A stretch of 64,000 nt of DNA from Butyricimonas faecihominis. Its GTDB lineage: Bacteria > Bacteroidota > Bacteroidia > Bacteroidales > Marinifilaceae. The stretch covers positions 62,001 to 126,000 of the forward strand of contig NZ_AP028155.1 in the NCBI RefSeq assembly GCF_033096445.1, given 5' to 3'. Shown here in pieces: positions 44,001 to 52,761 of the stretch. The translations under genes were made by a program, and so were the position numbers. Below the pieces are notes generated by a model. It searched no databases, was not told the DNA's origin, and saw only the letters and a program-made list of their open reading frames with translations. The first letter of the stretch is position 1; each line of letters opens with the position of its first letter.

Positions 44001-45379
44001 TGACGGTGACAGCGACGAAAAGGGGGTACGCCTCGTTGACGGCCGTGTACAGCCTGTCGAAAGCCTACCCGGGACCAAACGGGGAACCCGCCGTGGTTTA
44101 CAGCGTGCGCCCTTCTGCGGACGTGATCGTTAAGGATAAAACGGGAACATTCACTCCCGCCTCGATCAGTTGCGAGAAGTTGAAGCAGATCGGCAATTCC
44201 GCCCCGTACGTCACCACGGAGAAAACATTGAAGTACCAGCTATCGGACGGCAACCTGACCGACTACACGGGTGCGGTAAGCGTGGGCAGTGCCACTTGGA
44301 TCGAATTCACGCTCTACGAGGGTAGCACGGTGCTGGATCGGGAACGGGTGCCGGTGATTGCGGACGGGAAGGATGGGATTGATGCGAATTTGTTGGATTG
44401 GATTGAGGAGTGGAACGGGAACAAAACCGATGTCGGGAGAGAATTAATCATTTCTCCCCGGATGGTTGCCGGGAAAAAAGAGAGTAGTGGCAAATTTACC
44501 GGGGTGATGTTTGGCCGGGATATGATAGAGGTTAATGGAGTGATGCAGACGGGATTATTCGGAATGAAGAATGGTGATTTAACCTTTTCCATAGATGCTC
44601 AAACGGGAGATGCTTTTTTCGGTGGAACTGTCCTTGTTCGAAAAGATGCTAAGAATTATGTGACAATGAATTACAAGGATGCGAACGATTGGGGATTGAA
44701 AGGAGTTGTTAATGGTAACGAGGATAAGCCTGTTTTTCAACTTGGGAGTACGAATCAAATTGGGGAATTTATGATTGAAGGCGGCTTCCTCAGGGGAAAA
44801 TGTGTGCTACTTACCAATTCAAATATCAGGTTTGACCGGGATGATGGTGCGGTGGTGAATATTGGAGCTCTTCCCGGAGAGGGTTTAGGAGGAGCGCCTG
44901 TTCTAGGCTATTTAAAGGACGGGAAGGGTTCTGCCCCTGAATTTGATGCTACGAACTCCGTGGCGTTGTTTCTCGGAAGTCAATATTATAAACCTTACGG
45001 GAGTCTTGACAGTTATGCGAAGTACGCCTTGTATGCTCAAGGGATGAGTATGTTGCATAGTGTATCTACACGAGTTATTGACGGAACGTTCGATGGTGGT
45101 ATGTCAGATTGGAATTGGCGAGTGTTTTTACATCATAATTCAAAATTTATTGACACGACGTTGGATGCAAGTAAAGGCTATAGCGGGCAGTTAATCACGG
45201 TGGTAAATAGCAATTACGATAACCAAAACTTGATTGTGAGAGGCTTTTATCAGTTCCGGAACGATGGTAGCGTAATTGATGATGCGGTGGAGATTACAGA
45301 TGGTGGGGCGGAGGTGAGTTTTGTGAAATATAAGGGAAAGTGGTTTTTCCTCGGAAGGTCTGGGAATGTTAAGTTTTAA
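41000..45379 (+). CDS. Large tail-tip / tail-associated protein
   Basis: 1459 residues. The first ~450 form a hub-like domain (LMGADEVTLSVTVSEPLDLR, LEGSSYTINRAP, then TCRDVLNRLADEFGVEYVV) as in siphophage tail hub/Tal proteins. About residues 490-900 form a fibre-like section, about 915-1050 an Ig-like region (TGLTEDSGSVTVTATKRGYA). From about residue 1130 (nt 44390) codon use turns AT-rich and the sequence becomes a C-terminal module with GDAFFGGTVLVRKD and IGALPGEGLGG. This end may be an exchangeable receptor-contact part. No peptidase motif is recognised. Confidence 0.65.
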   Translation: MIEIYRKINKEETLVASVPDDNATLERTLMGADEVTLSVTVSEPLDLRVGDYARLEGSSYTINRAPDLVKASAVEFRYDLVLESPLYNLLDKIYISDVQGLSRFSLSGTLNDFVELLLMNINRDDFDPGWTWATDKGDHPVTVVTERKNLSFDNTTCRDVLNRLADEFGVEYVVRDRTIAFYERVENATSLVFEQGRGKGLYTLQRQNVDTDNTVTRAYVYGSTENLPVGYRKGLVERLCPRERDSDKYIPYFENREEYPKLVEREVYFDDVKPSFTGSVDTIGEDGLTLTCNAIDFSLKEVVIGKEGRVNFLSGDLTGKAFSFTCDGGLVRTLKLIPQEDEMAPAGDDGKRSMIPNATWRVQVGDKFTFTGITLPEAYVRTAEALLAEKGRKWIRAHSSLRVKYNLDVDYRYVREKGIVFNPGDVVGIVVPGMETVQRLRLTSVKKQLHTGKLTCEVSNYLEVSLEDALTAKIQEVKSSIELDRSEVLNAVNATREWTTRNFGRLADEMTDGEAIVWDADGWQIKTVAQVPDAARWNTHTFDDYMDQAVKTGSDVVFKNLEVGTFIPGMIGGSGVRMDENGYAEMTGLTLREFLEVPELRFNRVDVVSGELWNSIAYGTVESVDTANRVVTLKLEEGELAGLHVNDICRGIFHNLTGNADGNRVDCCGFLTMAGFSTVYFTPTEIVGNGKFRYELKPGTSVHPCPAMKFAVYGNFTDKTRRASAYSTRTYKRYLTGVATWEVDPERNIAMQFGDLSGLHVGGVSMEGYSAYLNNIYMKGHLEFTDGQREELKGENGYTVLLTTYDAVVAVDSEGKIDSSLYDIVNVVDGEELVKAGNDTVVVSRFKIQTRIQAYKAGALTYAETPGEGEYAVALTAKGCEYVFADGVLTITKIMVDKATVEIEVNCEGKEVFLKLFTLTRLYGGSDAVYMDLTNENASVTCDTEGVVTGSIPGSTAKVYVGTALDGAWSFSGSFSGCTGSVNASTGAITVTGLTEDSGSVTVTATKRGYASLTAVYSLSKAYPGPNGEPAVVYSVRPSADVIVKDKTGTFTPASISCEKLKQIGNSAPYVTTEKTLKYQLSDGNLTDYTGAVSVGSATWIEFTLYEGSTVLDRERVPVIADGKDGIDANLLDWIEEWNGNKTDVGRELIISPRMVAGKKESSGKFTGVMFGRDMIEVNGVMQTGLFGMKNGDLTFSIDAQTGDAFFGGTVLVRKDAKNYVTMNYKDANDWGLKGVVNGNEDKPVFQLGSTNQIGEFMIEGGFLRGKCVLLTNSNIRFDRDDGAVVNIGALPGEGLGGAPVLGYLKDGKGSAPEFDATNSVALFLGSQYYKPYGSLDSYAKYALYAQGMSMLHSVSTRVIDGTFDGGMSDWNWRVFLHHNSKFIDTTLDASKGYSGQLITVVNSNYDNQNLIVRGFYQFRNDGSVIDDAVEITDGGAEVSFVKYKGKWFFLGRSGNVKF

Positions 45380-45415
45380 GGAGCGCAGTTTGAAATAAAA
45401 TAAAAAAAGTGTGAA

Positions 45416-45877
45416 ATGATAATGGAGTTTTTAAAAACGGGAGATTTTTCAATGATCTTGACAAGGGTGTACGTTATCCTTGCGATGTGGGCGATCATGT
45501 GTATCGGGGTTTGTATGGACTTGTGGGCGGGGGTGAATAGTGCTAGGGCTAGGGGAGAAGTGATAAACTCGGGTGGGTTCCGGCGGACGATCGGGAAACT
45601 GGGGGATTATTGGCGGATACAGGTGATGGCGTTGATTTTTGACGTGATCGGGAGTTGTATCCCGTGGTATGAATATCCTTATGCCTCGATGATCGTGACG
45701 GCGGCGATCGTGCTGATCGAGGGACGGAGCGTGTGGGAGAACGAGCGGGCGAAAAAGGGAAACGTGGCGAAGTTGCCGGCAGCGATCCGGGATATTATCA
45801 ATTGCACGACGGCGAAGAGTGCCGAGGAGTTGTTGAAAAAGATAAAAGAACTGGATGATGGACAAAAGGCAACTTAG
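45416..45877 (+). CDS. Phage holin (holin_4 family-like)
   Basis: 153 residues, start at 45416 (or 45422). Two to three hydrophobic segments (VYVILAMWAIMCIGVCMDLW, then MALIFDVIGSCIPW and ASMIVTAAIVLIEG) with GVNSARARGEVINSGGFRRT between, as in the toxin-secretion/holin family. It would form pores in the inner membrane and let the lysin reach peptidoglycan. Overlaps the lysin gene by 23 bp. Confidence 0.82.
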   Translation: MIMEFLKTGDFSMILTRVYVILAMWAIMCIGVCMDLWAGVNSARARGEVINSGGFRRTIGKLGDYWRIQVMALIFDVIGSCIPWYEYPYASMIVTAAIVLIEGRSVWENERAKKGNVAKLPAAIRDIINCTTAKSAEELLKKIKELDDGQKAT

Positions 45878-46313
45878 GAACTTGATTCGACGAGTACTGA
45901 TCGGGATCGGGGGGTACTCGGAGGAGGCGGAAAACTTGCTGATGGGGACGGCAGCCCAAGAGTCGGCATTGGGTGAATATATCCGTCAGTTGGGGAACGG
46001 TCCGGCCTTGGGGATTTTCCAGATGGAACCGGAGACTTTTGATGACATCGTGCGGAACTATTTGTCGTATCGGCCGGATTTGTGCCGGAAAGTGCTGATC
46101 GTATCCGGCGTGATCAATTTGAAAAGTGAATACTTGGAATATAATCTGGCACTGGCAATCAGCATGACCCGGATGCACTACGCCCGGGTTCGGGAAAAGA
46201 TTCCCTCGGACCTGACGGGATGGGCGGGGTACTGGAAACGGTTTTACAATACCCCGCAAGGCAAAGGTACGGAAGAGGAATTCGTGTATAATTATAAACA
46301 ATACGTGTTATAG
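45855..46313 (+). CDS. Peptidoglycan hydrolase (endolysin-like)
   Basis: 152 residues. GTAAQESALGEYIRQLGNGP followed by ALGIFQMEP gives the lysozyme/transglycosylase pattern, with the Glu of AQES as likely catalytic residue. No signal peptide; exit would depend on the holin gene that overlaps it. It sits in a lysis cassette between tail tip and fibre genes. Confidence 0.72.
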   Translation: MMDKRQLRNLIRRVLIGIGGYSEEAENLLMGTAAQESALGEYIRQLGNGPALGIFQMEPETFDDIVRNYLSYRPDLCRKVLIVSGVINLKSEYLEYNLALAISMTRMHYARVREKIPSDLTGWAGYWKRFYNTPQGKGTEEEFVYNYKQYVL

Positions 46314-46315
46314 AT

Positions 46316-49300
46316 ATGGGAACATTAGATATAAAGAATTTTCCGGCTCATGGCGTGTCGGATGAAGATACTTTTTTGATGACGGATGCGAAGAACGGGT
46401 TTGTGGCGGGGAGCATGACGTTGAAGGATATGAAAGAGAAGGTTATTACCCCGTTACTCAAGGCCTTATCACTGGATTACGAGTTGTTGACTCAAGCGGA
46501 ATATGACGCTATCGGGAAAAAGAAAGAAGGGACATTGTATGCTATCGAGGAAGACGGGAAACTGGTAAGGACATATATCGGCTCGTTGCCCCTGACGGTG
46601 GGAGGCACGCTGGGAAGTTTGGATAACGTGGACGAGGAGGCGGATCATGCCGGAAGCGAGGACGTGGTGCTGATGCGGGCGAAAGGAAGCGGGACGTGGA
46701 CACTGAAACGCCTGTCGGAAATCGGCGGCGGGGGTGGGGGAACCGGGGTGCAACGTAATGTCCGGATCGTGAATAATTTGGATAGCAAGAATATTTCGGC
46801 CAGCAAGGGAGAGCCTTGCTGGTTGAATTTCACCTTCGTAAGTCAAGAACGGTACGCAGATTCCGAGCCGTACGAGGACACCGGGGAGCGGGGACTACTG
46901 CAAATATCGGTGAGGAACGGGGATCATTCGGATTATTTGGTCGTGAAACAGGTATACGTGAATAGTGCTTCCCCGGTGGCCCTTGACGTGGCCGAGTTTT
47001 TGAGTTCGGGAGCCAATAACGTGATGATCAAGGTGACGGGGGAGGTTACGGAAATCACGACACCCGCTTTTGTTTATACCGTTCAACTGACGGCGTTGTC
47101 TATTTTTGCCGATAATTTCCGGTGGTGGACAGCTTACTCGGGGGCAATTATCTTGCCGTTGAATATCGGGGGAAATATCGCGAAGACGTTGCACGTTTCA
47201 ATGTCGGGAAAAGATTATAACGAGTCGTACGAGGTGGCGATCGGGACGAACGTGTATATCGAGACAGCCTATAATTACACGATTCCTCACCCGGGGAAGA
47301 CGGGGGTGTTCCGGGTGTCGGCATACGTGGCGAATTCGGACGAGAGTATCAAGACGAAGACGGTTGCTTTCAACATTATTTGTGCTGTTGCCGAGGAGCG
47401 GGTGAAACTGATTGCCATTAATAACGTGTTGGAGAAGGCCACGAACTGGGTGGAGAACACGTTGTTCGATTACGCCATGTACGACGGGGATAGCGTGAGT
47501 ACGTTTGCCCGGTTCGTGATCATGAAGGAGGGGCAACAAGTGTTTTCCTCGAATGAAAACAGCATTGCCGTGTCGACCAAGCACACGTTCTCTCTTCCCC
47601 TAGAAATAGACACGTTGGACAACAGCGAGTTTTCCATCCAAGTGGAGGTGCTTGACGAGTCGGTTGCACTGACGTCACCACTCGTTTTCCCCGTGAACAA
47701 CTCGCTGGGATATTCCGCCGTTGCGGGGGCGACCTTGTACGTCAACCCGCGTACTCGCAATAACCGGCAGGAGAATTACCGGGAGGTGGTGAACGAGATG
47801 AATGGGACGGCGATTGCTGCCGGGTGGAAGAATATGAACTGGGGAAACGACGGGTGGGTACCGGATTCGGACGGGAACCGGGTGTTGCGGCTGATGGCGG
47901 GTTCCTCGCTGACGATGGCTTATTATCCCTTCGCGAGGGAATGCGCCCGGGTCGGAAAGACACTGGAGATTGATTACCGGGTGGATCACGTGACGGATTA
48001 CTCGAAACCGATCGTGACGATTTCCATGCCCGACGGGGTGTCGTTCACGGGGCTGAACATTTACGCGGATCAGATCGTGATGCACTCGCAGTCGCTCCGG
48101 GAGGACAGCGTGCAGAGCCTCCACACGTTCGAGGGAAAGCGGACCCGGTTCACGCTGACGATTCTCCCGATGGCGTACGGGAATCCGGATTTTAATCTCT
48201 GTATCCTGTATATCAACGGGGTTAAGAACCGGGAGTTCGCTTACGAGGATAATGATTATTTTGCCCAGAGAGGGGGCATCGTGATCGGCTCGGACTGCGC
48301 AGATGTGGATATATACGGAATCCGGGAATACGATTCCGGCCTGACATCGCAGGGTGTGTTGACGAATTATATCAACTGGTTATCCGATTCGGCAGAAAAG
48401 GCCCGTGTCCGGCTGTATAACGATATTCTGGACGGGAACGGTTCGGAGGTGGATTTCGACAACACGAGGGATCAGTTTAATTGTCTCGTGTTTGACAACA
48501 CGATTCCCTCGATGGCCGACCAGACAGCACGGGTGGGTAATTTGGACGTGCTGTTCACGGACCACCCGGAATGGAACGTTTCGATTTCCGGAGTCACGGC
48601 GAAAGGACAGGGTACGTCCTCGATGAAGTACTGGATATGGAATACCCGCTACCAACTGGACAAGGCAAAATCGGTGATCACTCATGCCGACGGGACGACA
48701 AGCACGAAGAAGTGGCAGATGGTGCCGTGGATTCCGGCAGGACAGAAGTTTACGGCGAAGAAGAATTTTGCCTCCTCGATGCAGTCGCACAAGATCGGGT
48801 CGGTGAATGCTTATAACGATTTGTACCGGGAAGTCGGGTTGAGGAACGAGGCGATGGAAACGGAGCAATACGCGGATGCCCGCGTGGCGGTGTACCAGAT
48901 GCCTTTCGTGTGTTTCGAGAAGTCTGTGAACGAGGAGGGACGCACGGTGTACACGTTCCGGGGATTGTACACGTTCGGGCCTGACAAGGGGGACAAGTAC
49001 ACGTTCGGTTTCGACACGGATTTGTTCCCGAACCTAATCAGTATCGAGGGATCGGATAACTCGCCATTATGTACGCTGTTTCGGGTGCCTTGGAATAAAA
49101 ACGTGTTGTATAATAGTGATGAAGAGGCTTTCCAGTATAACGGGGCGAATAGCTGGGATGCCGGAGAGGGTAAGGTGGAGAGTATATCGAAGTTTATCCC
49201 GGCATATAATATCGTGTATGAATGTTCTCCCCGTTTGTTGCCTTTTGACGGGACCCCGGAAGAGTTGAACGAGCAGGCCGCCGCGATGAGAACTCGGCCA

Positions 49301-51817
49301 TGCGAATTCTGGATTGCCAAGGCGGGAGACGGGAGCCGATTTGACGTGTATTATTTCGAGGCGTCGTTGAATCGTTTTATCCCCTCGGACATGGGGAAGG
49401 GGGAGATTAATCTGGTCACGCAACTGGTGGATAAAGGGTACGGGCTGTCGGCTGCCGACCTGTCGGGAAAGACGAACGACGAGTTGAACACGTTATTTGT
49501 GAATGCCCGGATTGCCAAGTTCAGGGCGGAGGCTCCGTTGTACTGGGACGTGGATGACACGTTGTTTTTCATGAATAACGTGGAGTTTAACGCGGGAACG
49601 GATGAGCGGGCGAAGAACACGTATCCTTACTCGTTCGGGACAGGGACGAGTCGTTTCCGCTGGCGGGTGGACGATGCGGACACCCGGTTTGACACGACGA
49701 ACCGGGGATTGCCGGACAAGGAGTATAGCGTGGAGACGCATGACACGGATGAAACCGGGGCCTCGATCTGGAACGGGGAAACGAATAATTTCTTTAACCT
49801 GATGGAGTTGGCTTTCCCGGAGGAGAAGGTGGCCAGTATGCGACGGATGATGACGGCCATGCAGGCGTTGGGCGGTTTGAAGTCGGGGAATGATCTGGAA
49901 AAGATTTACGCTTTCTACCAGAAGTATTTCTTTGACGAGGCACAGGAGTATTTCCCGGCAAATTCATACAATGCCGATGCCAGATATTGTTACGAGAACG
50001 GGAAACTGGCTTATAGTGCCGGAATTTATTCGAACGACACGGACCCGATCACGCAGTCGCTTGGCGACCACTATCAAGCGGAGCAGCGATGGATCACGAA
50101 ACGTATCCTGTATATGATGTCAAAGTATAGTTTCGGTTTGTTCTCGGCCGCGGGAACGGACACGATCACGGTACGTGCCGCCGGAAACACGATCACGTAC
50201 GATCTGACCCCGGCGATGGACATGTATCCGGCAATTGCCAACGGTACATCGATTATCCGGGGCGAACGGACCCGGGCAGGGGAGACTTGTTCCATGGAGA
50301 TTGAACTTTCCGGAACGGGCGACCAGCAGAATGCGATACAGGGTGCCTCTTATTTACAGAACATCGGGGATTGGTATGACAAGAACGTGCAAGGGTCCAT
50401 GGTGATACAGGGACGGATGCTCCGGGAGATTCGCCTGGGGAGCAAGACGGGGCATATCGTGATCTCGATCACGTCGTTGACAATTTCGAATTGCACGTCG
50501 TTGCAAAAACTCGTGTTGTCGAATATTGCTACGTTGAGTGGTACGTTGAACCTAACTTCCTGCACGCACTTGCAAGAGGTGTATGCTGACGGAACCTCCC
50601 TTTCGCAGATGAAACTTCCGACGGGTGGTAGTATGCGGGTGATCGAGTTTAGTCCCCGCAATCAGTACCTGTCACTGTCGAACTACCCGTTGCTCCCGAC
50701 GGAGGGAGTCAGGATGGATCAATGTAAGCATATTATCACGGACTTTTTCGTGGAGGATTGTCCGTTACTTCACCCGGTGAAGTTGCTGGTAGAGATGATG
50801 GAGGCCCAGAAAGAACAGGGGACGGAACACGCTTTGAAACGGGTGCGGCTCGTGGGATTTAACGAGACGTACGATAGTTCGGATATACTTGATAAGTTGG
50901 CAAGTTTGGCAGATGGGAGTTACGAGGGATTGAGCAGTGAAGGAATTGCCGGGGAAGACCCGGTTCCGGTGCTGGACGGGACGTTGAATATTCATGCGGA
51001 TGTTTACGAGGAGTCGATCAATGCTTTACGGAGTAAATTTAATAGGTTGGTGTTGAATATCACAGGAAATTATTATGTCCGGTTTAAAGACCCGGAATTC
51101 CACCGGCTGGTAGTGAAGAGATGGAGTACGGACGGGGTGGGTGTGACTCGTAAACAGTTGGCAGCCGTGACAGATTTTCCTAATGATTATTTTAAGGATA
51201 ATAAGGAAATAACAGACCTGTCTGATTTTGCAGAGAATTTTGTGAATGTCAATTTGTTTAAGCAAAGAACATTTGAAAATTGTACCGGATTAAAGACAAT
51301 AAGTTTGCCTAATGAAAAGATAGATACGTCAGCAATAGCTATATTTGGTCATACTTCTTTGGATGAAAATGGTATAGATTTATCTTGTTTAACAACATTA
51401 GGGTTTGGTATATTTAAAAATTGTAAGTTTGTTCATATTTTTATTCCCAATACATTACTTCTGGATATGGATTATTCTCAACAATGGCAAGATAATTTGA
51501 GATTACTTACCATGGAATTGGAAGAAGGTCTTTCGGTTGTTCCGAATTCGTTATGTTCTGGATGTAGTTCATTGATGACCATTACTTTTCCTTCCACTAT
51601 TACAACAATCGGGAGTAGTGTCGTACATGGATGTAATAATTTGAAAAGTTTTATATGTAAACCAATAACACCTCCTGCATTAGTGAGCGATTTGGGTTAT
51701 ATATATGCTGATTTCAATATCTATGTTCCGGATGAGTCCGTGGAAACATATAAAATAGCTTGGACAAAATATGAGAGTAAAATAAAACCGATGAGTCAGA
51801 AACCGGAGAACGTGTAA
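46316..51817 (+). CDS. Giant tail fibre with LRR-like C-terminus
   Basis: 1833 residues, 2 bp after the lysin gene. N-terminal attachment-like part (MGTLDIKNFPAHGVSDEDTF), a glycine hinge (EIGGGGGGTG, about residue 140), long beta-rich shaft, and leucine-rich repeats at about residues 1380-1480 and 1620-1800 (ENCTGLKTISLPN; SGCSSLMTITFPSTITTIGS), typical of BspA-type repeats that bind surfaces. From about nt 51170 the DNA is clearly more AT-rich. This C-terminal part is probably the receptor-binding, exchangeable part. Confidence 0.78.
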   Translation: MGTLDIKNFPAHGVSDEDTFLMTDAKNGFVAGSMTLKDMKEKVITPLLKALSLDYELLTQAEYDAIGKKKEGTLYAIEEDGKLVRTYIGSLPLTVGGTLGSLDNVDEEADHAGSEDVVLMRAKGSGTWTLKRLSEIGGGGGGTGVQRNVRIVNNLDSKNISASKGEPCWLNFTFVSQERYADSEPYEDTGERGLLQISVRNGDHSDYLVVKQVYVNSASPVALDVAEFLSSGANNVMIKVTGEVTEITTPAFVYTVQLTALSIFADNFRWWTAYSGAIILPLNIGGNIAKTLHVSMSGKDYNESYEVAIGTNVYIETAYNYTIPHPGKTGVFRVSAYVANSDESIKTKTVAFNIICAVAEERVKLIAINNVLEKATNWVENTLFDYAMYDGDSVSTFARFVIMKEGQQVFSSNENSIAVSTKHTFSLPLEIDTLDNSEFSIQVEVLDESVALTSPLVFPVNNSLGYSAVAGATLYVNPRTRNNRQENYREVVNEMNGTAIAAGWKNMNWGNDGWVPDSDGNRVLRLMAGSSLTMAYYPFARECARVGKTLEIDYRVDHVTDYSKPIVTISMPDGVSFTGLNIYADQIVMHSQSLREDSVQSLHTFEGKRTRFTLTILPMAYGNPDFNLCILYINGVKNREFAYEDNDYFAQRGGIVIGSDCADVDIYGIREYDSGLTSQGVLTNYINWLSDSAEKARVRLYNDILDGNGSEVDFDNTRDQFNCLVFDNTIPSMADQTARVGNLDVLFTDHPEWNVSISGVTAKGQGTSSMKYWIWNTRYQLDKAKSVITHADGTTSTKKWQMVPWIPAGQKFTAKKNFASSMQSHKIGSVNAYNDLYREVGLRNEAMETEQYADARVAVYQMPFVCFEKSVNEEGRTVYTFRGLYTFGPDKGDKYTFGFDTDLFPNLISIEGSDNSPLCTLFRVPWNKNVLYNSDEEAFQYNGANSWDAGEGKVESISKFIPAYNIVYECSPRLLPFDGTPEELNEQAAAMRTRPCEFWIAKAGDGSRFDVYYFEASLNRFIPSDMGKGEINLVTQLVDKGYGLSAADLSGKTNDELNTLFVNARIAKFRAEAPLYWDVDDTLFFMNNVEFNAGTDERAKNTYPYSFGTGTSRFRWRVDDADTRFDTTNRGLPDKEYSVETHDTDETGASIWNGETNNFFNLMELAFPEEKVASMRRMMTAMQALGGLKSGNDLEKIYAFYQKYFFDEAQEYFPANSYNADARYCYENGKLAYSAGIYSNDTDPITQSLGDHYQAEQRWITKRILYMMSKYSFGLFSAAGTDTITVRAAGNTITYDLTPAMDMYPAIANGTSIIRGERTRAGETCSMEIELSGTGDQQNAIQGASYLQNIGDWYDKNVQGSMVIQGRMLREIRLGSKTGHIVISITSLTISNCTSLQKLVLSNIATLSGTLNLTSCTHLQEVYADGTSLSQMKLPTGGSMRVIEFSPRNQYLSLSNYPLLPTEGVRMDQCKHIITDFFVEDCPLLHPVKLLVEMMEAQKEQGTEHALKRVRLVGFNETYDSSDILDKLASLADGSYEGLSSEGIAGEDPVPVLDGTLNIHADVYEESINALRSKFNRLVLNITGNYYVRFKDPEFHRLVVKRWSTDGVGVTRKQLAAVTDFPNDYFKDNKEITDLSDFAENFVNVNLFKQRTFENCTGLKTISLPNEKIDTSAIAIFGHTSLDENGIDLSCLTTLGFGIFKNCKFVHIFIPNTLLLDMDYSQQWQDNLRLLTMELEEGLSVVPNSLCSGCSSLMTITFPSTITTIGSSVVHGCNNLKSFICKPITPPALVSDLGYIYADFNIYVPDESVETYKIAWTKYESKIKPMSQKPENV

Positions 51818-51831
51818 AAGATTGGATTGAT

Positions 51832-52380
51832 ATGAAGACTCTGATTATATGCGGCGTGATTTGTTTGTTGTTGGGATTCTTTGTCGGGAGGTTCACGATG
51901 AAGGAGGGGGAAAGAACAACCTACGTGAAGGGTGAGACGATTCGAGATACTATAACGTGCTTTATTCCGGACACGGTTCGCTTGTCCGGAGAAGTACGTT
52001 ATAAGTACAGGTACAAAACAGATACGGTTTACCGGGATGTTCCGACCGTGGACCGGGAAGGAACGCTAAAGAGTACGATAGAGGATTGGAATTTAATTCG
52101 GGATTACAAGAGGACCTTGTTCGATAATGAATCCGGGAAATTAGCTGTGGAGCTTTCCGTGCAGTACAATGAACTGAAACATCTTACTTATGCTTATACT
52201 CCCGTGCGGGAACGGGTTATGATTGTAAAAAAGAGTGTGTGGGTGCCGTTTGTTTCGGCATCCTTCTACACGGAAGGTCATGATTTGTCTTTTGGTGGGG
52301 GATGTTTTTATCACGACTTGGGATTCCGCATTGAATACAAATTTGACGGTTTTAACGTGGGGCTGATGTATAAGTTTTGA
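51832..52380 (+). CDS. Membrane-anchored protein, possible spanin
   Basis: 182 residues. N-terminal membrane helix (IICGVICLLLGFFVGRF), a middle periplasmic part with coiled segments (TVDREGTLKSTIEDWNLI), and a C-terminal beta part that ends in FRIEYKFDGFNVGLMYKF; a final Phe is typical of outer-membrane strands. One end in the inner and one in the outer membrane would fit a single-protein spanin, next to the lysis genes. It resembles DUF6808-type proteins. The spanin role is inference. Confidence 0.55.
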   Translation: MKTLIICGVICLLLGFFVGRFTMKEGERTTYVKGETIRDTITCFIPDTVRLSGEVRYKYRYKTDTVYRDVPTVDREGTLKSTIEDWNLIRDYKRTLFDNESGKLAVELSVQYNELKHLTYAYTPVRERVMIVKKSVWVPFVSASFYTEGHDLSFGGGCFYHDLGFRIEYKFDGFNVGLMYKF

Positions 52381-52391
52381 TGAAAAAACAC

Positions 52392-52598
52392 TTATACTAC
52401 CTGCACGCTTTGTCCCAAAGCGGTGATGATTTCTCCTTTGGTGATTTTAGCCCGTTTGCGGAATTCGGGTTCTCCATTGCGGGTAACCTCTCCATTTTCC
52501 ACGAGAATCTTGGCCATGGCACCGCTGTCAGCGATGCGGGTGGCCTTTAGCAGCTTGATTAATTCAATGTATTCGGTGTCTATTTCAAACGTGATCAT
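52392..52598 (-). CDS. S4-domain RNA-binding protein (YbcJ-like)
   Basis: 68 residues. A single S4 RNA-binding fold: YIELIKLLKATRIADSGAMA, then ILVENGEVTRNGEPEFRKRA, with the RKRAKI basic patch. Small stand-alone S4 proteins bind rRNA or tRNA; exact role unclear. TACCTTTG -7 box at 52618-52625. First chromosomal gene right of the tail locus. Confidence 0.88.
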   Translation of the reverse strand: MITFEIDTEYIELIKLLKATRIADSGAMAKILVENGEVTRNGEPEFRKRAKITKGEIITALGQSVQVV

Positions 52599-52617
52599 GG
52601 TGTCTGTATTTTGGACG

Positions 52618-52625
52618 CAAAGGTA
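52618..52625 (-). promoter_or_regulatory. -7 box TACCTTTG of the S4 gene
   Basis: Minus-strand TACCTTTG, 20 bp before the start codon. Confidence 0.55.
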
Positions 52626-52761
52626 ACCAATTTTTGTTGCATACCGTAAAGTAGAAACAACTTAAGGAGTTGAATGTTATTTTTGCGCCTTAAAATTTAG
52701 AAAATAATGATTAGATTGTTTTAATGATTTGATCGTTAAGTAATAATGTAAAAAAGATTCT

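Larger units (their letters stand above)
29241..52380 (+). mobile_element. Phage-tail-like locus (candidate F-type tailocin)
   Basis: Contains sigma-like regulator, tail tube, frameshifted tail assembly chaperone, tape measure, distal tail protein, tail-tip protein, holin, lysin, fibre and a possible spanin, in siphophage order. Absent: integrase, terminase, portal, protease, capsid, connectors, replication genes and any contractile sheath. Metal-resistance genes on the left and FadL/Ndh genes on the right are ordinary chromosomal genes, so the locus seems complete as seen. A central AT-rich block (31.4-38.4 kb) carries restriction-modification genes and a tandem triplication. Confidence 0.7.

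Noticed and set aside
29941-51817. Contractile injection system or type VI secretion system
   Set aside because: No sheath, no AAA+ ClpV-like gene, no baseplate wedge or spike (VgrG/PAAR) gene; a tail chaperone frameshift and tape measure fit a siphophage-type tail.
46316-51817. Diversity-generating retroelement target in the fibre C-terminus
   Set aside because: No reverse transcriptase gene and no template repeat is seen in the window; the C-terminal change looks like a module swap instead.
29241-52380. Complete temperate prophage
   Set aside because: No integrase, repressor pair, terminase, portal or capsid gene is seen and both flanks are ordinary chromosomal genes.
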